A stretch of DNA of 64,000 nucleotides from Tubulanus polymorphus (lineage: Eukaryota; Nemertea; Palaeonemertea; Tubulaniformes; Tubulanidae), in NCBI RefSeq assembly GCF_964204645.1, contig NC_134028.1:18946153-19010152 (forward strand), written 5' to 3'. Both the position numbers and the translations under genes were made by a program. How positions within the stretch are numbered: the first letter of the stretch is position 1; every line of letters begins with the position of its first letter. The notes below the pieces were generated by a model, which was given only the letters and a program-made list of their open reading frames with translations, searched no databases and had not been told where the DNA came from. This document shows, one piece after another, positions 57,556 to 64,000 of this stretch.

Positions 57556-58640
57556 TATAGTCGTCATGAACACCCGATTTGAATTCAAATTCAAAAAACT
57601 CCTAAAAACGCGCCTGTTTACTCGATTACTGTAAAGCGCCTTTGAGCATTTATATGCAAGAATCAGTGAAATTGGCGCTTTATCAGTTGTATTCATCATT
57701 CAAACCATTATTCTCCTCATCCTATGAATTTGGAGACCCATCCTCGCATGAGAATGAATATAATGTTATTTCAATTAAAGATGACACATGGCCTCATATC
57801 ATTACGTTATGTTTTTTAACGGGTGGGCGAGATTATATTCTTATGTTTTTGTTTCTCTGAATGTCGCTATTTAAGAGTTCAATAATAATTTCAGTCAACC
57901 AAACAAAGGATTTTTCTGTATGTTTCGTGTCCTGTTTTTCCATAACCCTAGGACTGCATTTTAGGTATTTTTCGTGGATGACCGAACGCTGCTGTCCCTT
58001 TCTAGTAATTTGATGATATCTGTCGAAATCTAAATTTTAAAAAGGAATCAGGCATATCTCCTTGTTTGACTACGTAAGAACTCAACTTTAAGGGACACTC
58101 CCTTAAAGGCGCCGAAGTAAAATCATGTGTCGAGTGGAGATGATATTGTGTCAGAATTTCTTCAAAAGCGGAGAAAATTGAATATTTTGAAAATAATGAT
58201 TTCACATGTATGTTTGAATCCGTTATAACTGGAGCAATTTTCATAAAAACATATCTATGGAATCAACGAAATGTAATTAAGAAGAATACTATGTTTAAGA
58301 TGTTATCAAAGGCATTTGAAAAAAGTTTTCTGATTTCGTCAACTGTGAAACTAGTGTCAACCAGATGTGTTCCCATTAAACGAACCGACTGCGAGCCGAG
58401 TCGATGTGAGATGTGACCTACACTGAAAATCTCAAGCGCTACCACTGGTTTTTAGGTGCTTCTGAATGTCGGCCGTTGAAAAATTAAACAATTGCCATTT
58501 GGAAAGGGCCTAGTTAGAGAAAATGCTAGATGTGCATATTGTGTGATATTTCATGTGCGTTTGGAATTTAACCTTGTTTATAACGAAACACACATGTTCT
58601 TTTCTATTTTAGAAGAGCGCGTGATAGTGCAATAAAGAAC
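57556..58640. other. Extra sequence of unit B, nothing recognised
   Basis: This is the rest of the block that unit A lacks. I see no gene, terminal repeat or named repeat. Open frames of 60-80 codons (57642-57860, 58002-58244, 58210-58416) are AT-rich and without recognisable domains. Confidence 0.4.
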
Positions 58641-59319
58641 TGACAATGAAAAAGGGGTAACAGGTGACTGATATCACACCGAATTTCAATTCCTATGAAC
58701 ACTTTTCATATAGTGAATTCTGTACAAGAGTTAAAAAAAACTTGAAATATTAACGAAACAGTTTTTTGACGGACAAATCGTTACCATCGAATTTTCAAAA
58801 CTTTTTTAATGCCTTGGTGACCACGGGTCTAGTACGCGGTTTTCTGAAACAAAAGTGGCCAAGTTTAAAGAACGACAAATGATCACAAATATTAGGAGCC
58901 TAATGCGTTTAATGATTTAATTAATTGGCATCGCGCTGATTGGTTGAAAGACGGTTGTTAGTCATCTTGCCTGTGATTTAATTGTTTTTTTTTAAGCATC
59001 GATTAACCATAGATTTAATCTTATCATAACTTATTTGCAGGTGCTTCTCGCAAACATTTTCTATTCGTTTTCAAACGCAGTACTGTTCAGATGATTCGCG
59101 TCAAGCTTTGAGTCACGTAGTAAAAAAGTTTATGTATTAGCATTACTATGCAGTCAAAATTACGCACTGCGGCAAGTGAGGTGCTGTGATCCAGATGTGT
59201 AACCTATTTAGGAGTAATATATTTCCATAATGTCAACGCCATTCAGAAACAGTAGCAAAACATGCTGCTGGTCTCTAGAAATAACAATACGACGACAACC
59301 ACTTTCGAATTCGACGATA

Positions 59320-59830
59320 TTCGAGAAGTTTCACTTGGGCAGTGGTGGTCAGTGATGGTCAATTTATGAATTCTAATGGGGAATGCTTTCTAGTTTCACA
59401 CCAAATGCGGTACCGGTATATCTTTCTTACATTCGAGAAGTTTCAATTGGTCAGTGGTGGTCGGTGATGGTCAATTCATGAATTTTCAATGGCGAATCCT
59501 TTCTAGTTTGACACCATAACGCGGTATATCGTTCTCATATTCGAGAAGTTTGAATTGGTCAGTGGTGGTCAGTGATGGTCAATTTATGAATTCTCAATAT
59601 TTATGGCGAATCCTTTCTAGTTTGACACCATAACGCGGTATATCGTTCTCATATTCGAGAAGTTTTAATTGGTCAGTGGTGGTCAGTGATGGTCAATTTA
59701 TGAATTCTCAATATCTATGGCGAATCCTTTCTAGTTTGACACCATAACGCGGTATATCGAACTCATATTCGAGAAGTTTGAATTGGTCAGTGGTGGTCAG
59801 TGATGGTCAATTTATGAATTTGCAATGATG
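59320..59830. repeat. 108-114-bp minisatellite in unit B
   Basis: This is the counterpart of 53206-53690. CAGTGGTGGTCRGTGATGG recurs at about 59340, 59451, 59559, 59673 and 59787. Spacings of 108-114 bp show small insertions of an ATATNTATGG-type segment in the last units. Confidence 0.9.
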
Positions 59831-60052
59831 ATACCTGGGTAGTTTGAAAACAAACATGACTTGATAAATTTCCGAAATTCGCAGTCAGGTGTTCAGACTC
59901 GGAAATATCTCAATTGGTCAGTTTCTGACCATCATGGTGTCACCATGTGGTCTATAGCTCAAATGAAACACGTGGGACCGACGAAAGGGCCCAAAAGCGT
60001 AAGTCATTTCCTGAGTGATGTGATCCAAAAATGCCCTAACTGGAAAAGGCAG

Positions 60053-60693
60053 TCTTTCAATTGGACGAAACCAAATCGGACAGAACAATTAAAATTTGGG
60101 AAGGCCACAGGCAGTGGTCTTTCTACGAAGCCCACGCGGTAGGCCTATACTTTGAGCGTATCATTATGAAATCTTTTTTTAAACCACCATGTAGGCCTAC
60201 CACATTAAGTAATAAGCATCGTTGTAAGCACTTGAAACACCCATTAACCACTTGAAACTGTCAGATCAAACATCATACCGCATCCCCGCAAAGAGGGGTA
60301 GTTCAGCAAACCGGAGCTTTCATTTGCCTATCTAGACTACCCCGCCAGTACGGGTAGCCGAGCAAACCGGAAAACTCATAATGGTCTCTCAATTGGATGA
60401 AACCAAATCGGACAGGACAATTAAAATTTGGGAAGGTCACAGGTAGTGGTCTTTCTACGAAGCCCACGCGGTGAGCGTATCATTATGAAATCTTTTTCTA
60501 AACCACCATGTACCACGAAGAAATAAGCATCGTTGTAAGCACTTGAAACAGCCATTAACCACTTGAAACTGCCAGATCAAACATCATACCGCATCCCCGC
60601 AAAGAGGGGTGGTTCAGCAAACCGGAGTTTTCATTGGCCTCTCTAGACTACCCCGCCAGTACGGGTAGCCGAGCAAACCGGAAAACTCATAAC
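60053..60693. repeat. Tandem repeat of about 330 bp
   Basis: Two units, starting TCTTTCAATTGGACGAAACC at 60053 and TCTCTCAATTGGATGAAACC at 60385, share GCATCCCCGCAAAGAGGGG, ACCCCGCCAGTACGGGTAGC and GAGCAAACCGGAAAACTCAT. The first unit abuts the right end of unit B. Sequence from 60194 to 60491 is repeated identically at 63703-64000. Confidence 0.85.
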
Positions 60694-61905
60694 AGGAATT
60701 CTCTATGATCAATCTGTCAACTGATTTCAACCGAAATTCGTCACTTCCCATTTGCAGAATATGGCATCCTTTGGGGATCTCTTTTTCACTCTAAGTAGGC
60801 CTACTAGCCAACTCTGGTTATTGTCGGATGCCACATTGCATCGAAATGTAAAATGGTGGAGTGTAGAACCGCTCTTTAACTACTTAGTAGGTAAGTAAAG
60901 AGGCCGGCAACTAGTCTATTTGCTGTGAGACGACATGTATATTCTCGGAGCTACCCACTTTTCAACCCAGAAGTGAATATAACAAATTCAATACAATATA
61001 ATTTAGTTCCATTCGAATGTCGTTTTTTGGCGTAGCCAAGGTAAATAGCGAAACAGAATCTATAAGCTCGTAGGTAAGGTTTGCATTTACCAATTCCACG
61101 CTAAGGCTTATAAAAAAGGAAGTGATTATTTAGCCGGATCCGGTCACCGACTTCTGAACGCTAATTTGCCAGATCCATTAGTAACAATAAAATCATATTC
61201 ATGCCTAATCATTTTATTGGTGTAACTCTGTCGAACAAACAATGATCAACTAACGACGGAAAAGTTAAACGTCGCAAATGCGTCTTCCAATTCTTAACAA
61301 ACGTAACTAAGCTAAGCTAAGCGAGACTCGACGATTAAATGACAACGACGTACAGAATCAATCACAATGACGATTAATTACAAGAAAAAACACGTCACGA
61401 CACCTAAGTAACATAATAACACAATAAGTAATACAGAAAGCAACAAACCGGTTAAGCATACCGAAACATTTGGAACTTTTATACCATAGAGCTACAAAGC
61501 TTCTATCAGCATTGAAATCGAATGGCGCATTAAAACTGTGTTTCAAATTTCCGGTACAAAAATCTAGCTAATAACTCACAGAAACCAACATATCCAATTT
61601 GGGAGGGCTCCAAATGGAGTAAAACAGATATTTGAGCTTAACATACCGGCCCCATAATTGGGTCACCAATTATTCCCTTCAAAGGTCAAAATATCCTAAC
61701 TCATATCATTAATAAAATCTTAGTGTCGTAGCTCGTTCCCGTATGCACCGGAGTTAACCTCTGATCGAATGCAGGGAGAACCGACCTACGAGTTCCTCTC
61801 AGCTCTTCACCTCACCCACGTTCCTATTCAGCAGGATGCAGCTGTGCCGTTCCTCCTTGTTCCGTACTGTAGAAGCCGGTGGGAAGAATCCTCGAACGAC
61901 CCCGA
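60694..61905. other. Spacer, possibly retroelement internal sequence on the minus strand
   Basis: I see no gene. On the minus strand ATTGGTGACCCAATTATGGGGCC near 61650-61675 resembles the primer-binding region that follows an LTR, which would make 61906-62244 part of an LTR in minus orientation. This is suggestive only. Frames at 61358-61546 and 61769-61987 have no recognisable domain. Confidence 0.3.
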
Positions 61906-62641
61906 ACCTGCAAGACACTGTAAACATAAGACTTATATTCATGCAGTATTACCAAAAGAAAAATATAAACAAAACTCAAATAATTGAAGCGTCCTTCGCT
62001 AATGAATTAATAACGAATATCGGCAACACAGTTTAGTTCCACACAATCAACTAATAACGTGACCGCCACAAAAACCGAACTAAACTACACCACCCCACGC
62101 CGGACATTCCCGATCCGCCACAAAAACGAATTCTCCACGAAACGAAATCTATGAACGAAAACTTTCTGCGAACGCACGCAGAATCATATACGCCACAATC
62201 ACCAATACGAGCACGAATACCACGCACCCGAATTTAGTATAAAACCATATTATTTGATTAACGCTGCTGGGAATCTGCAGTGTCGTCTTGTGTTGCATGA
62301 TTTTATACTAAATTCGGGTGCGTGGTATTCGTGCTCGTATTGGTGATTGTGGCGTATATGATTCTGCGTGCGTTCGCAGAAAGTTTTCGTTCATAGATTT
62401 CGTTTCGTGGAGGAGAATTCGTTTTTGTGGCGGATCGGGAATGTCCGGCGTGGGGTGGTGTAGTTTAGTTCGGTTTTTGTGGCGGTCACGTTATTAGTTG
62501 ATTGTGTGGAACTAAACTGTGTTGCCGATATTCGTTATTAATTCATTAGCGAAGGACGCTTCAATTATTTGAGTTTTGTTTATATTTTTCTTTTGGTAAT
62601 ACTGCATGAATATAAGTCTTATGTTTACAGTGTCTTGTAGG
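61906..62641. repeat. Inverted repeat with arms of about 340 bp and a 56-bp loop
   Basis: The left arm 61906-62244 and right arm 62301-62641 are near-perfect inverted copies; I found a 3-bp indel and one or two substitutions near the outer ends. The inside ends are ACCCGAATTTAGTATAAAA and its complement; the outer ends are ACCTGCAAGACACTG and its complement. The right arm points towards the gag ORF at 63059, so the arms may be LTR or leader sequence of the same retroelement in opposite orientation. Confidence 0.9.
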
Positions 62642-63058
62642 TAATTGTGTTTAATTATTTACTTTTCTTGTCATTTTTGTTTGTTTTTGTTTTTGTTTTT
62701 TTTGTTTTTTTGTGTTTTTTTTTTTGCTTTATTTGATTGTTTTTTTTTTGCTTGCTTTTGATTAATTGTAATTCGATTTGCTAGGATTGTGGTACACTTA
62801 ACACGCTTGTTTGTTACAATAATATTGTGGTTGGTGGAGCTAGGGGTAGAGAGTTTTTTTTTTTTTAGCTTATCGCATAAGAGTAAGTAGTTACGGTACA
62901 AACAATCAACACTGTTCTTGTCGATAACTGTATCAACGTGGTTTTTTTCAAATCATAGTGTTCACAGGTTACGGGTGTGAGTATATTAACGGGAAATTTA
63001 GACGTCCATATTAGGTTATTTCGTACGGTATATACTGGGTAAGAAATTGACTTGAAAC
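62642..63058. other. T-rich leader upstream of the gag ORF
   Basis: Low-complexity runs of TTTTTTG lie at 62675-62760, then about 300 bp of ordinary sequence up to the gag start. It probably belongs to the retroelement leader. The Lys-rich frame on the minus strand is a translation of the T-runs. Confidence 0.4.
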
Positions 63059-63721
63059 ATGTCGACGCTTGAGCGTGTACTTTTTGTAGAAATAGATCCT
63101 GTATCGGTGACTGAGCGTGAGTTGTCGACTGCTTTAATGGCTTATGGAGTGGTGGAATTAGTTGTCGAGGATCCTCGCGGCAAAGGTTGGTTTGTGATGT
63201 TCACCAGAGTGTCTACTGTAATGTCTTTGTTGTCGGTGGGTGAGTTGCCAGTAGGTAAGGCTATCGCTACACTCACCTGTATTGATGCCGCGGAGGCTGA
63301 GCAAGTGGGGGATATTCTATCCGAGGGGAGGGAGAGGAAGGCGCTAGAAGAGGCTCAACGCCTTCTTAGCTCCGTTAGGAGGAATTCTGCTCAGCGTAGC
63401 TTCCTACAGTCGAAATTAGACTCGGTCACCCCGGTTAAAGTGGTCCCAGAGCGGGCTGTTGGGGTTCAGCCGATATCTTTTTCCTCACCACGGTTGGACA
63501 ATTTCTCTGGAAGTGAGCGGAAAGGCGAAACCACGTATAAACTCTGGAGGTCGCAGGTGGAAGGTTTATTAACTGATCCCGCGATTTCGGATCACGCCCT
63601 TTTGGCTCTAATAAGACGATCGGTCCGGGAATTGCCGGCCGAGATTGTATTGAGCATGGGCAGTAGCGTTACTCCGGAGGATGTGTTGCGGAAATTCGAT
63701 TCGGCCTACCACATTAAGTAA
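63059..63721 (+). CDS. PNMA-like retroelement Gag, truncated by a duplication junction
   Basis: The first part (about residues 5-80, VLFVEIDPVSVTERELSTAL and KGWFVMFTRVSTVMSLL) resembles the N-terminal domain of paraneoplastic-antigen-Ma-like proteins and related Ty3/gypsy Gag proteins. The second part has PRLDNFSGSERKGETTYKLW, then DHALLALIRRSVRELPAEIV and SVTPEDVLRKFDSAY, the capsid-like fold of that group. From 63703 (GGCCTAC) the sequence becomes identical to the tandem repeat at 60194, so only the first 215 codons are authentic and the terminal HIK plus stop come from repeat DNA. The downstream capsid end, zinc knuckle and pol are missing in this copy. Confidence 0.7.
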   Translation: MSTLERVLFVEIDPVSVTERELSTALMAYGVVELVVEDPRGKGWFVMFTRVSTVMSLLSVGELPVGKAIATLTCIDAAEAEQVGDILSEGRERKALEEAQRLLSSVRRNSAQRSFLQSKLDSVTPVKVVPERAVGVQPISFSSPRLDNFSGSERKGETTYKLWRSQVEGLLTDPAISDHALLALIRRSVRELPAEIVLSMGSSVTPEDVLRKFDSAYHIK

Positions 63722-64000
63722 TAAGCATCGTTGTAAGCACTTGAAACACCCATTAACCACTTGAAACTGTCAGATCAAACATCATACCGCATCCCCGCAA
63801 AGAGGGGTAGTTCAGCAAACCGGAGCTTTCATTTGCCTATCTAGACTACCCCGCCAGTACGGGTAGCCGAGCAAACCGGAAAACTCATAATGGTCTCTCA
63901 ATTGGATGAAACCAAATCGGACAGGACAATTAAAATTTGGGAAGGTCACAGGTAGTGGTCTTTCTACGAAGCCCACGCGGTGAGCGTATCATTATGAAAT
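63703..64000. repeat. Start of a second copy of a 3509-bp tandem duplication
   Basis: It is identical to 60194-60491 over all 298 visible bases. The junction shares the 7-bp GGCCTAC with the gag ORF. The repeat runs off the window end. Confidence 0.9.

Larger units (their letters stand above)
53917..60052. repeat. Large unclassified repeat, unit B
   Basis: This is a head-to-tail second copy of unit A, about 6.14 kb, without the BEL/Pao insertion. It is longer because the TGACCA array is expanded (54370-54910) and because about 1.5 kb at 57100-58640 replaces about 300 bp at 52250-52550 of unit A. The order of all other blocks is preserved. No coding domain is recognised. Confidence 0.85.

Noticed and set aside
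62671..62901. Lys-rich minus-strand frame of 76 codons
   Set aside because: It is a translation of T-runs in low-complexity leader DNA.

Overview
This is nuclear DNA from an animal, most likely a marine invertebrate (lophotrochozoan or invertebrate deuterostome; I cannot place it further). The signs are short coding exons bounded by GT-AG introns, three animal genes that I recognise (FAM241B-like, COX20, COPS3), long AT-rich gene-poor stretches, and a dense mixture of BEL/Pao, gag-bearing retroelement, LINE, hAT, MULE, Harbinger-like and SINE sequence. There are no bacterial operons, CRISPR arrays or phage genes.

Layout. 1-5000: a 20-bp tandem repeat, a broken hAT transposase gene and two TIR elements. 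6104-6732 (minus): a complete two-exon FAM241B-like membrane protein gene. 7300-12500: non-autonomous DNA elements, one nested in another, and a truncated copy of a large local repeat. 12510-16100: two diverged copies of a coiled-coil transposon ORF and two copies of a LINE-type endonuclease fragment created by an 814-bp tandem duplication. 16537-17656 (minus): a five-exon gene for a small secreted cysteine-rich protein that I do not recognise. 18000-20350: MITEs and a SINE.

20956-35966 (minus): the complete COPS3 gene (COP9 signalosome subunit 3) in 13 exons, reconstructed with every splice phase consistent and a predicted length of 421 aa. Its introns hold a MULE transposon with a decayed FLYWCH/MULE transposase, a deletion derivative of the same MULE, long-TIR elements and tandem repeats. 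36679-37002 (minus): COX20, about 700 bp upstream of COPS3 and on the same strand. No functional link between COX20 and COPS3 is implied by this proximity.

37400-64000 is repeat territory: a third copy of the 7301 MITE, several tandem arrays, a foldback element, and a large unclassified repeat present as two head-to-tail units (42727-53916 and 53917-60052). The first unit is interrupted by a full-length BEL/Pao retrotransposon with identical 549-bp LTRs and a 5-bp target duplication; the second unit preserves the empty site. The window ends in a 3.5-kb tandem duplication whose junction cuts a PNMA-like gag ORF, next to a 340-bp-arm inverted repeat.
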